A DNA stretch of 64,000 nucleotides from positions 310,001 to 374,000 of the forward strand of contig NZ_JABVED010000003.1 in NCBI RefSeq assembly GCF_014323725.1, in the 5' to 3' direction. The stretch is from Actinokineospora xionganensis (GTDB lineage Bacteria; Actinomycetota; Actinomycetes; Mycobacteriales; Pseudonocardiaceae). Made by a program: the position numbers and the translations under genes. Below, piece by piece: positions 34,038 through 41,034 of the stretch (the stretch's first letter is position 1; every line of letters starts with the position of its first letter). Under the pieces are notes generated by a model. The model saw only the letters and a program-made list of their open reading frames with translations. It was not told the DNA's origin and ran no database searches.

Positions 34038-34516
34038 TTGCCCGCCCCCGGACCCCGTCCACGGAACGACTCCCCGTGCCCGGACGTCCAGCCCCAGTGC
34101 CCGCCGACCGACGAGTGGTACGTGCGGTAGGCGCGCTCCACGTCGTCGATCCGGATGACGCTGCCCTTGCCCTGGGGTCGCACCAGCACCATGTCGTCGT
34201 TGTAGCGCAGGTACACCCCGCTCGCGTCGGCGTACTGCGACACCGGCTTCCACTGCCCGGCGATGTTCGCCGCCACCAGGGTCGGCGTCTGCGGGCTGGT
34301 GAAGGCGATCTCCTCGCCCCGGTCCAGGTTCGCCGCGCGGGCGTAGGTGTTGTCGACGTAGTCACGCACCGTCGTCCCCCGCGCGAGCATCGCGATCGCG
34401 ATCACCGCGGCGATGGCGCCGAAAATGCCCGCCATCCAGAACCAGCAGCCCGGCTTCTTCGACGCCGGTGTCAACGGCTCTTCGGGTTCGGTGGCCTCGT
34501 CGGGTTTGCCGCTCAT
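34034..34516 (-). CDS. DUF4247 protein
   Basis: A 160-residue protein with one transmembrane helix (about 28-47), then a DUF4247 domain: TVRDYVDNTYARAANLDRG, PVSQYADASGVYLRYNDDMV and a C-terminal SSVGGHWGWTSGHGESFRGR rich in Gly and His. The function is unknown. It is joined by 4-nt overlaps to DUF4178 upstream and the bitopic protein downstream, so all are made together. Confidence 0.85.
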   Translation of the reverse strand: MSGKPDEATEPEEPLTPASKKPGCWFWMAGIFGAIAAVIAIAMLARGTTVRDYVDNTYARAANLDRGEEIAFTSPQTPTLVAANIAGQWKPVSQYADASGVYLRYNDDMVLVRPQGKGSVIRIDDVERAYRTYHSSVGGHWGWTSGHGESFRGRGPGAGK

Positions 34517-35112
34517 TCGGCGCTCGCCGGGTAGATGCGCACGTCGTAGGTGGACAGCTTCACGCCGGTCGACGCCTCCCAGTCGGCTTCGCCGTAGGCC
34601 TCGAAGGACAACAGCGAGTCACCGGCGGCGTAGTCGTGGTACTTGACGACGCCCTCGGGATTGAGCCCGGTCGTCGCCTCGCTACGGAACTTCGCCTTGC
34701 CGGACTCGTCGGAGCGGTACTGCCTGCCCTCGTGCGAAAGGGTTTTCGCTCCCGGTGCCAGGTCGAGGTCGACCTCGGTCCAGGCGACGAGCTCCAACTC
34801 GGGGTCCTCCTCGACGGAGAGCCAGACCCGCTCGCCGTTGGTCTGCTCCAGCAGGTGCTCGGACCACGACCAGCCACCCTCGTCGAGCCGTAGCGTGCCC
34901 CGCACCATGTAGGACTCACCGCGCAGCTCGACCAGGTCACCGGCCTTGAGCTTGCGGGGATCGCCGTGGATCGCGTGATGATCGTTGTCCGCGTACGGGT
35001 CGACCGGGCTCTTGGCGACCGAGGGCTTCCGCTTGCGCAGCCACAGCCCCATGATCACCGCACCTATGGCCGCCGCGACGACGACGAGCAGCAGGACGAC
35101 AAGTCCGTCCAC
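34513..35112 (-). CDS. DUF4178 protein
   Basis: A 199-residue protein with an N-terminal membrane anchor (GLVVLLLVVVAAAIGAVIMG), a short basic/Pro linker, then a DUF4178 domain with RKLKAGDLVELRGESYMVRG, WSWSEHLLEQTNGERVWLSV and a late beta-rich part ending TYDVRIYPAS. It is the first gene of the DUF4178-DUF4247-unknown-DUF350-aminopropyltransferase unit; the start is GTG 35112 with a G-rich ribosome site. In this group DUF4178 may act as a lipid- or envelope-linked partner, but nothing is established. Confidence 0.85.
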   Translation of the reverse strand: MDGLVVLLLVVVAAAIGAVIMGLWLRKRKPSVAKSPVDPYADNDHHAIHGDPRKLKAGDLVELRGESYMVRGTLRLDEGGWSWSEHLLEQTNGERVWLSVEEDPELELVAWTEVDLDLAPGAKTLSHEGRQYRSDESGKAKFRSEATTGLNPEGVVKYHDYAAGDSLLSFEAYGEADWEASTGVKLSTYDVRIYPASAE

Positions 35113-35234
35113 TCAAGACCCCCTACCCAGATCCGACTCAGCGGGACACACGGTAGGACATAGCGCAGCGTGGTCGGACCTGATCCCGCAAACTGGAGTT
35201 CGCCGCGACTGTGAGCGATCGCCCGATTCCTGTC

Positions 35235-35640
35235 GTGGTGTCCGTGCCGTGGCGATGAGGTCGTCGCCGGAGAGTTCGATGCTCATCTGCGCACCTGGGT
35301 TCACGCCAGGATGGCGCCGGTCACCAGCGGCAGGAGCGTTCGTCCCTCGGCCCGCATCGTCCCGCGCCCGCCCTCTGGGCGTAACGAGTGGACGACGAGG
35401 AACCGCCTTCCCATGGCGTCGACGCCCATCCGGAGCTTTTCCGGGCTGTCGGCGTCCAGGATGAACAGGCTGCTCAGGGCGGCGCTGAGGATGCGCTGGT
35501 GTGGCAGCCGGTCCGCGGCGATGAAGTTGAGCACGAGTTCGAATTCGGTGTGCGGTTCGGGGAAGCCGCGTTCGCGCGGGCCGGGCGGTAGGCGTTGTCG
35601 AGGTAGGTCTCGCCGGTCAGCTCGCCAGTCTGGCCGACCT
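35235..35640 (-). pseudogene. Frameshifted remnant of a type VII secretion-associated (SseB-like) protein
   Basis: Three consecutive segments in different frames match the C-terminus of the intact gene at 37105-39528. First VGQTGELTGETYLDNAYRP, then after a frameshift near 35580 FPEPHTEFELVLNFIAADRL through SPEKLRMGVDAMGRRFLVVH, then after a second shift near 35305 MSIELSGDDLIATA. The intact copy reads VDQTGELTGETYINDEYRP, FELVLNFIAAGWLPHERIL and MSIELPGNDLIAA at the same places. It is a duplicated tail that has decayed, lying at the left edge of the toxin island. Confidence 0.8.
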
Positions 35641-36084
35641 AGCGGCAGTTTGCGGTGCGGGCCAGCCCAGCCACACCGAACCCGGCCGGTACGCGGCGTT
35701 GCGTCGGAACCTGGCCGACCCAGGCGCCCGCACCCAGCCCAGCACGGCCGACTCCGGAACGCTCAAGTGCGCGAACGCTGTCTGATCCCATTCCGGGTCG
35801 ACCACCGCGAGGTCCGGCCCGGGCTCGGGCCAGAACTCCGGCACACCCCGTGTCCACGGCGACGGCGGACCCGAGGGAACGAACCGCCGCGGCGCGCTGC
35901 CGTCGTCTGGAACCTCCACCGCGGGCAACGGCACGATGTCGTCGTCAACGGCGTTGTATGGCACGTACCACTGGCCGCGTACCAGCACGACATTCTCGGT
36001 GAGGACACGCAGTTGATCAGCAGCTTGACCATGGGTCGCTCTGATCCACTCCAGTGCGACGGCGATAGCCTCGTCTCGGTTCAC
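35617..36084 (-). CDS. YrhB-like putative immunity protein, probably 3'-truncated
   Basis: A 155-residue frame starting GTG 36084 in a 4-nt overlap with the nucleoside hydrolase stop. The N-terminal half (RDEAIAVALEWIRATHGQAA, VVLVRGQWYVPYNAVDDD) has the YrhB/Imm35-like pattern of small immunity proteins. It continues through NAAYRPGSVWLGWPAP and then runs directly into the remnant that follows. In related proteins such a YRPG..LG.PAP segment leads into an SseB-like tail, so the gene has probably lost its 3' part at a recombination junction near 35640, leaving ARSARLAS as an accidental end. Confidence 0.6.
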   Translation of the reverse strand: MNRDEAIAVALEWIRATHGQAADQLRVLTENVVLVRGQWYVPYNAVDDDIVPLPAVEVPDDGSAPRRFVPSGPPSPWTRGVPEFWPEPGPDLAVVDPEWDQTAFAHLSVPESAVLGWVRAPGSARFRRNAAYRPGSVWLGWPAPQTAARSARLAS

Positions 36085-37088
36085 CGCCCGCCTCCCCGCG
36101 CGCCCGCGGCTTCCAGCGCGCGGTGGAGCCAGCCCATGAACACCGGATAGTCCGCTTTGATGCTCAGCCTGACCAGGTGGCCTGCGGTGTTGATGGTCAA
36201 CCGGCCTGCCGCGTCCACGAGCACGCGTTCGCGTGCCAGGCCCACAAACGGCAGCTGCAGGCCTGCGGCGAGGGTCATGGAGTCGTGTTGGATCGTGGCC
36301 GGGTGGAAGCGGTCGAACCATTGATCCAGGTGGGCGGCTACCAGTTTCGCCCACGGGGGCGCGTCCGACCGGGAGAGACGACGGTGCGGTGTGCTGTCGC
36401 GGCGAATCTCGATCTCCGGGGTGAACGTGGTGTCCGACAGGACAAGTTTCGGCAGGCGCGCGGTGCTCACCAGAGTGGCGGCGGCGACCGGGTCCATCCG
36501 GAAGTTGTGCTCCGCGCGCTCGGGGTCGCGGTAGTTCACGGCGCCGCCCTTCTGCGTCACCACAAGCCGCTCGGCGAGATCCGGCCGTGCTGCCAGCACC
36601 TTGGCCAGGTTCGTCGCCGGACCGATGCCAACCCAGCGCACCAGCCCATCCGACCCGGCGCAGAGACTTGCGACCGCGTCCACCACACCATCCGGCTGCG
36701 TGCCAACGGATTCGGGCACCAGACCGTCGACACAGTCCAGGCGGGTGTTGCCCAGATCGGCCCCGGCCACGACCGGGACATCGGTGCGGCCCAACAGGTC
36801 CAACAGCAGTCGAACGAATCGGGCTCGTCGTCCACCCAGTTCGTCCACGGTGGTCACCAGTGCCAGTGTCGGCTCCTGTGCCGCGAGAACGATCGCGATT
36901 GCGTCGTCCGGGTCGCCGCCCGCGTCGGTGTCCACGATCAACGGCGCACCCGCCTGCGAAGGCGGGAACGGCCCCCCGGGCACGGTTCGCGGCAGCCCAA
37001 AGCGCTCCGCGAGATCCACCAAGTCCTGCCGTTCCCGATTCAGTTCAGCGTCGCTCAAGCCTTGATCCAGTTCATCGTTCGGACCCAC
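36081..37088 (-). CDS. Inosine/uridine-preferring nucleoside hydrolase-like protein
   Basis: A 335-residue protein with the nucleoside-hydrolase calcium motif VDTDAGGDPDDAIAI near residue 52, the NFRMDPVAA segment that contacts substrate ribose (about 200) and a QHDSMTLA segment at the place of the catalytic His motif (usually HDP). The family cleaves the N-glycosidic bond of nucleosides. It lies inside a toxin/immunity island, with the upstream gene ending 16 nt before its GTG start. A salvage role, a metabolic immunity role against an NAD- or nucleotide-consuming toxin, or an effector role are all conceivable; none is shown. Confidence 0.82.
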   Translation of the reverse strand: MGPNDELDQGLSDAELNRERQDLVDLAERFGLPRTVPGGPFPPSQAGAPLIVDTDAGGDPDDAIAIVLAAQEPTLALVTTVDELGGRRARFVRLLLDLLGRTDVPVVAGADLGNTRLDCVDGLVPESVGTQPDGVVDAVASLCAGSDGLVRWVGIGPATNLAKVLAARPDLAERLVVTQKGGAVNYRDPERAEHNFRMDPVAAATLVSTARLPKLVLSDTTFTPEIEIRRDSTPHRRLSRSDAPPWAKLVAAHLDQWFDRFHPATIQHDSMTLAAGLQLPFVGLARERVLVDAAGRLTINTAGHLVRLSIKADYPVFMGWLHRALEAAGARGGGR

Positions 37089-37104
37089 CGGAAGTGGCCT
37101 GTCG

Positions 37105-39528
37105 TCATCCAGGCATTCGTCCCGCCGCGATGAGGTCGTTGCCGGGCAGTTCGATGCTCATCTCCCCGCCTGGGTTGACCACCAGCGTGGCGTCGGCCAG
37201 CAATGGCAGGAGGGCGCGGCCGTCGGCCTGCATCGTTGCGGCGCCGCCGCGTGGGGCGTAGCGGGGAGATGAGTAGACGACCAGGAAGCGCCTTCCCTGT
37301 CCGTCGACGCCGACGCGGAGTTTGTCCGGGCTGTCGATGTCGAGGATGAAGGGGCTGCCCAGCGCGGCGCCGAGGATGCGTTCGTGGGGCAGCCATCCCG
37401 CGGCGATGAAGTTGAGCACCAGCTCGAACTCGGTGCGTGGTTCCGGGAAGCCGCGTTTGCTCGGGCCGGGGCGGTATTCGTCGTTGATGTAGGTCTCACC
37501 GGTCAGCTCGCCCGTTTGGTCGACCTTGTACGCGCCGAGCAGTGCGAAGTTCGGGACGCCCTCGATGTAGCGGGGGTCGACCTCCGGGTCGGCGCACCAC
37601 ACCCAGCCGCCCGGATTCCGGCGCCCCTCCTCGCGCATGCCGTCGGTGATCGGCGGCAGGGTGGGAGGGCTCGGCGCCTGCGGCGGAGCCGAGATCTCCA
37701 CCATGTGGCCGCTGGCCAGGTACTCGCTGATCGGTTTGGGCACCAGGTACAGGCGACCACCCGCCTCAGCGACGGCGGTGAGGACCACCCACGTGTCGCC
37801 GACCAGCCGGTAACGATGGTATTCGCGTTCGGCGTGGTCGGCGGGCAGCCCGCGTTGTTCGAACGGGGTGTCGGCGAGGAAGACCAGGTTGCCGTCGGGC
37901 GTGCCGTAGCGGTCGACCTCGACGTCGGCGGGTGCCTGGGTCGACATGACCTGGGTGAAGTGCTCGAGTGACGGGTCGAGTTCGGACACCGTGTCGTACG
38001 GGGTCTGCCACCAGTGGATCTCTTCGTCGAACTGGTACTGAAGGTCCCGGTGACCGGCGACGAGTTGGCCCGCGAGGTGGGCCGCCGCGTTCCGGACGTC
38101 GCCGAACCGCGTGCTGGACCGAGTCGAGTCCCCGTCAGCCCAGTAGACGACGAACCAATCGCCATCCGGGACCAGACACCACGTCTGGTCCCTGTGGTAA
38201 CCCCACGAGTAGTGCCTGGGACTGATCGCGAACCGCGAGACGACGTGGAACAACGGGGCGTGGGCTTCCTTCATGGCCTCAGCGACGCTGGACTCGTCCC
38301 ATGGCCTGCCCATCGCCAGCGCGGCGGCCCGGCTCATCGCGATCCTGGGCACCTCGACCGGCAGCTCGTACCCGTTCTCCCGGATGTGGTCGACAAGGTG
38401 CAGGACCGGCGGGACGTTGTGTTCCCGCAGGTAATAGGCGACCGCGCTGGGCCATACCCAGCGACCGTCGGTATGAAAGCCCATCGGGACCGTCGGCTCA
38501 TCGCCGTCGCCGAGCAGGTCGTCAGTCAGCCCACGCGAGGACAACACGAGCGGCGCGTTCTCGAGGTAGTGCAGGACCGCGTCGAGTTCCATCGCGCTGA
38601 CCTGCGGGCGGTACCAGGCGGGCCTGCCCGCGGCGTCGGTTCCGTCGAACAGCCGGACCAGCTCAGTGCGGCCGCCGTTGTCCGCCGGTCGTTCACCTGA
38701 CACCACCCGCTGGATGCCTTGCGCGCGAAGCCTTTGCTGTATCCCCAGCGCGGCCTCCAGCTGCCACGGCGCGATCGCGTAAGGCCCCCGGGGCAGTGCC
38801 CGCAGGTCCTCGGTGACATGTCGGAGGTGGGCGAGGTCGGTCTTGCCGACCTGCCAGGACGGCCCAGCCTGGGGGTCGCCGAACGCGTGCGTCCCAGGGG
38901 TGCCCTGCGTGAACTCGAACTGAGCCGTGGACCAGACACCGTCGGCAGGGCGGTAGCAGCGCATGCGCAGGCGGTGCAGCCACTGGCTGACCATGGCAGG
39001 GGGCGACCACGCCCGGACCTCACCGTCGGCGAATACCACCGTGGCGGCCAGTTCCATCCGCGCCACGGTCGCTGTGCAGCGGAGGGACAATTTCACCCAG
39101 CCACGGGGAGCGCGCTCCGCGATCGCCGCCATCGTCGCGTCGAGCACCGCTGTGAAGTCGGGACGTGTCGAGTTGCTGACCACGACCGCGGGGAATCGGG
39201 GCCACAGCGGCCCCGGCATCGGCGGCATGCGGCGAAGCTGGACGAGCGACGTGTCGGCTTCCGGTGCCACATAACCCGTGACTGGGTCAGCGTCTGCGAC
39301 CAACTGGTTGCCGCCGTCGGCGAGCCGGAACGTCGCGATGCTGAACACCGACTCGAACAGCGACACCTGGGCCTGTTCGACCGTGCGGCCGTCGTCCAGT
39401 CGGACAACCGGGTCACCGGACTCACGCGTGGGGTCATGCGCGAGGTAGGCGGTTGTTCCCGGCCCGTACTCGAACCGGAACGCCTCGTCCCGGTCAACCG
39501 CGATGTCGAAAGGCACTTGCTCGCTCAC
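37105..39528 (-). CDS. Multidomain immunity / type VII secretion-associated protein
   Basis: An 807-residue soluble protein without signal or membrane helix, built of several units. Residues ~115-220 (ERAPRGWVKLSLRCTATVAR, CYRPADGVWSTAQFEF) loosely recall DUF600/YezG immunity folds. Residues ~330-430 (GFHTDGRWVWPSAVAYYLRE, VLHLVDHIRENGYELP) and ~450-520 look like further immunity-type domains. The last ~150 residues (PDKLRVGVDGQGRRFLVVYS, LLPLLADATLVVNPGGEMSI) are SseB-like, as in type VII secretion-associated proteins. Start GTG 39528 after AAGGAA. A decayed copy of its tail lies at 35235-35640. Domain names are tentative. Confidence 0.65.
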   Translation of the reverse strand: MSEQVPFDIAVDRDEAFRFEYGPGTTAYLAHDPTRESGDPVVRLDDGRTVEQAQVSLFESVFSIATFRLADGGNQLVADADPVTGYVAPEADTSLVQLRRMPPMPGPLWPRFPAVVVSNSTRPDFTAVLDATMAAIAERAPRGWVKLSLRCTATVARMELAATVVFADGEVRAWSPPAMVSQWLHRLRMRCYRPADGVWSTAQFEFTQGTPGTHAFGDPQAGPSWQVGKTDLAHLRHVTEDLRALPRGPYAIAPWQLEAALGIQQRLRAQGIQRVVSGERPADNGGRTELVRLFDGTDAAGRPAWYRPQVSAMELDAVLHYLENAPLVLSSRGLTDDLLGDGDEPTVPMGFHTDGRWVWPSAVAYYLREHNVPPVLHLVDHIRENGYELPVEVPRIAMSRAAALAMGRPWDESSVAEAMKEAHAPLFHVVSRFAISPRHYSWGYHRDQTWCLVPDGDWFVVYWADGDSTRSSTRFGDVRNAAAHLAGQLVAGHRDLQYQFDEEIHWWQTPYDTVSELDPSLEHFTQVMSTQAPADVEVDRYGTPDGNLVFLADTPFEQRGLPADHAEREYHRYRLVGDTWVVLTAVAEAGGRLYLVPKPISEYLASGHMVEISAPPQAPSPPTLPPITDGMREEGRRNPGGWVWCADPEVDPRYIEGVPNFALLGAYKVDQTGELTGETYINDEYRPGPSKRGFPEPRTEFELVLNFIAAGWLPHERILGAALGSPFILDIDSPDKLRVGVDGQGRRFLVVYSSPRYAPRGGAATMQADGRALLPLLADATLVVNPGGEMSIELPGNDLIAAGRMPG

Positions 39529-39568
39529 GTGCTCTGTTCCTTGTCAGCTGTTCGCTCAACGCCTGTCA

Positions 39569-40027
39569 TCACCAGTCACCGAATTTTTCCTCATCGGCGC
39601 TGGTCCATCCCTGGGAGCCGACTCCGCCGAGTCCGTCGTCGTATCCGCGGGCTGCTTTGCGTTCGGCGGCGCGGTCTTCAGGGGTGGGTCGGTACCACCG
39701 GAGCCCGGTGCGGATGGTTATTAGATCGACCAGATAGTCGCTGATATCCACTCGGTCATATTCGACCTGGTCGCTGCCGTCCGGGGCGTAGAGGAACCCC
39801 TTCTCGGCAACTTCGCCGACGAGTTTGGCTACGTCCTTACCGCCGATGCCAGACACACCAACAATGGATATTTTGAGGCCAAAGACGTACGCGACTTCTG
39901 CGCGCCCCCGTTGGAACTCACCTCGGGCGAAGGTGCAGTTCAATGCTTGTCCGACGCGTGCGGCGACGTGCTCCAACTCCTCGTCGGTATCCAACCGGGC
40001 GCTGAAATATATCTTCTGTCTCTTCAT
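39569..40027 (-). CDS. Putative immunity protein, paralogue A
   Basis: A 152-residue acidic protein, third of three tandem paralogues that follow the large toxin gene. It begins MKRQKIYFSARLDTDEELEH and ends DEEKFGDW. Shared blocks are VGQALNCTFARGEFQRG, VFGLKISIVGVSGIGGKDV and DQVEYDRVDISDYLVDLITI. Its ATG shares one base with the stop of paralogue B (TAATG). The family is not recognised; the immunity role is inferred from position after the toxin, small size and repetition. The composition is visibly less GC-rich than the core genome. Confidence 0.75.
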   Translation of the reverse strand: MKRQKIYFSARLDTDEELEHVAARVGQALNCTFARGEFQRGRAEVAYVFGLKISIVGVSGIGGKDVAKLVGEVAEKGFLYAPDGSDQVEYDRVDISDYLVDLITIRTGLRWYRPTPEDRAAERKAARGYDDGLGGVGSQGWTSADEEKFGDW

Positions 40028-40506
40028 TACCAGTCGCCGAATTTTTCTTCGTCGGCGCTGGTCCATCCTTGTGAGCCGACTCCGCCGAGAAAGTCGTCGA
40101 ATCGGCTGGCTGCTTTGCCTTCGGCGGTGCGGTCTTCTGGGGTGGGTATGTACCACTGCAATCCGGTGCGGATGGTGAGTAGGTCGACTAGGTAGGCGCT
40201 GATATCGACTCGGTCATACTCGACTTGGTCGCCGCCATCCGAGTCATAGAGGAAGCCGTCCTCGCCGACGTTGCCTACGAGTTTGGCTACGGCTTTGCCG
40301 CCGATCCCAGACACGCCCGCCAATGAGATGCGGAGGCCGAAGACGTCCGCTACTTGTGCGTACCAGCGTTGGTACTCACCTCGGGCGAAGGTGCAGTTCA
40401 ATGCTTGTCCGACGCGCGCGGCGACCTGCTCCAGTGCCTCGACTGGCACCGGCGTCTTCTCGATATCCACCCGAGCGCTGAAATATATCTCCTGTCGCTT
40501 CATCAT
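40027..40506 (-). CDS. Putative immunity protein, paralogue B
   Basis: About 159 residues, the middle and most divergent copy of the tandem set. It carries a six-residue insertion near the N-terminus (DIEKTPVPVEALEQV) compared with its neighbours, and YAQVADVFGLRISLAGVSG, DSDGGDQVEYDRVDISAYLV and the same DEEKFGDW end. Start is ATG 40506 or the next codon ATG 40503. It lies 4 nt after the stop of paralogue C, so all three are read as one unit with the toxin. Confidence 0.75.
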   Translation of the reverse strand: MMKRQEIYFSARVDIEKTPVPVEALEQVAARVGQALNCTFARGEYQRWYAQVADVFGLRISLAGVSGIGGKAVAKLVGNVGEDGFLYDSDGGDQVEYDRVDISAYLVDLLTIRTGLQWYIPTPEDRTAEGKAASRFDDFLGGVGSQGWTSADEEKFGDW

Positions 40507-40510
40507 TTTG

Positions 40511-40969
40511 TTACCAGTCGCCGAACTTTTCTTCGTCGGCGTTGGTCCATCCTTGGGTGCCGATTCCGCCGAGTATGTCGTCGTATCGGCCGGCTGCTTT
40601 GCGTTCGGCGGCGCGGTCTTCTGGGGTGGGTTGGTACCACTGGAGCCCGGTGCGGATGGTGAGCAGGTCGACTAGGTAGGCGCTGATATCCACGCGGTCA
40701 TACTCGACCTGGTCGCTGCCATCCGGTGCGTAGAGGAAGCCCTCCTCGGTAACACTGCCCACGAGTTTGACTACATCCTTGCCGCCGATGCCATACACCC
40801 CCACCACCGAGATTTTGAGACCGAACACATACGAGACTTGTGCGTACCCCCGTTGGAACTCGCCTCGGGTAAAGGTGCAGTCCAATGCTTGCCCTACGCG
40901 TGCGGCGACGTGCTCCAACTCCTCGTCGGTGTCCACCCGAGCATTGAAGTGTATCTTTTGTCGCTTCAT
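40511..40969 (-). CDS. Putative immunity protein, paralogue C (toxin-proximal)
   Basis: A 152-residue copy, closest to the toxin gene and very similar to paralogue A (MKRQKIHFNARVDTDEELEH; VFGLKISVVGVYGIGGKDV; YDRVDISAYLVDLLTI). The start at 40969 is set by alignment with the other copies. The frame extends to a TTG at 41041 that overlaps the toxin stop, which would add 24 residues. By the usual order in polymorphic-toxin loci the gene next to the toxin is the cognate immunity gene, here presumably against the C-terminal nucleotidyltransferase domain (inference). Confidence 0.78.
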   Translation of the reverse strand: MKRQKIHFNARVDTDEELEHVAARVGQALDCTFTRGEFQRGYAQVSYVFGLKISVVGVYGIGGKDVVKLVGSVTEEGFLYAPDGSDQVEYDRVDISAYLVDLLTIRTGLQWYQPTPEDRAAERKAAGRYDDILGGIGTQGWTNADEEKFGDW

Positions 40970-41034
40970 CTGAACTCTTTCCGTGGTTGAAGCATGCGTG
41001 CTGGAAAGCGGGTGCGCGTGGGCATCATGGAATT

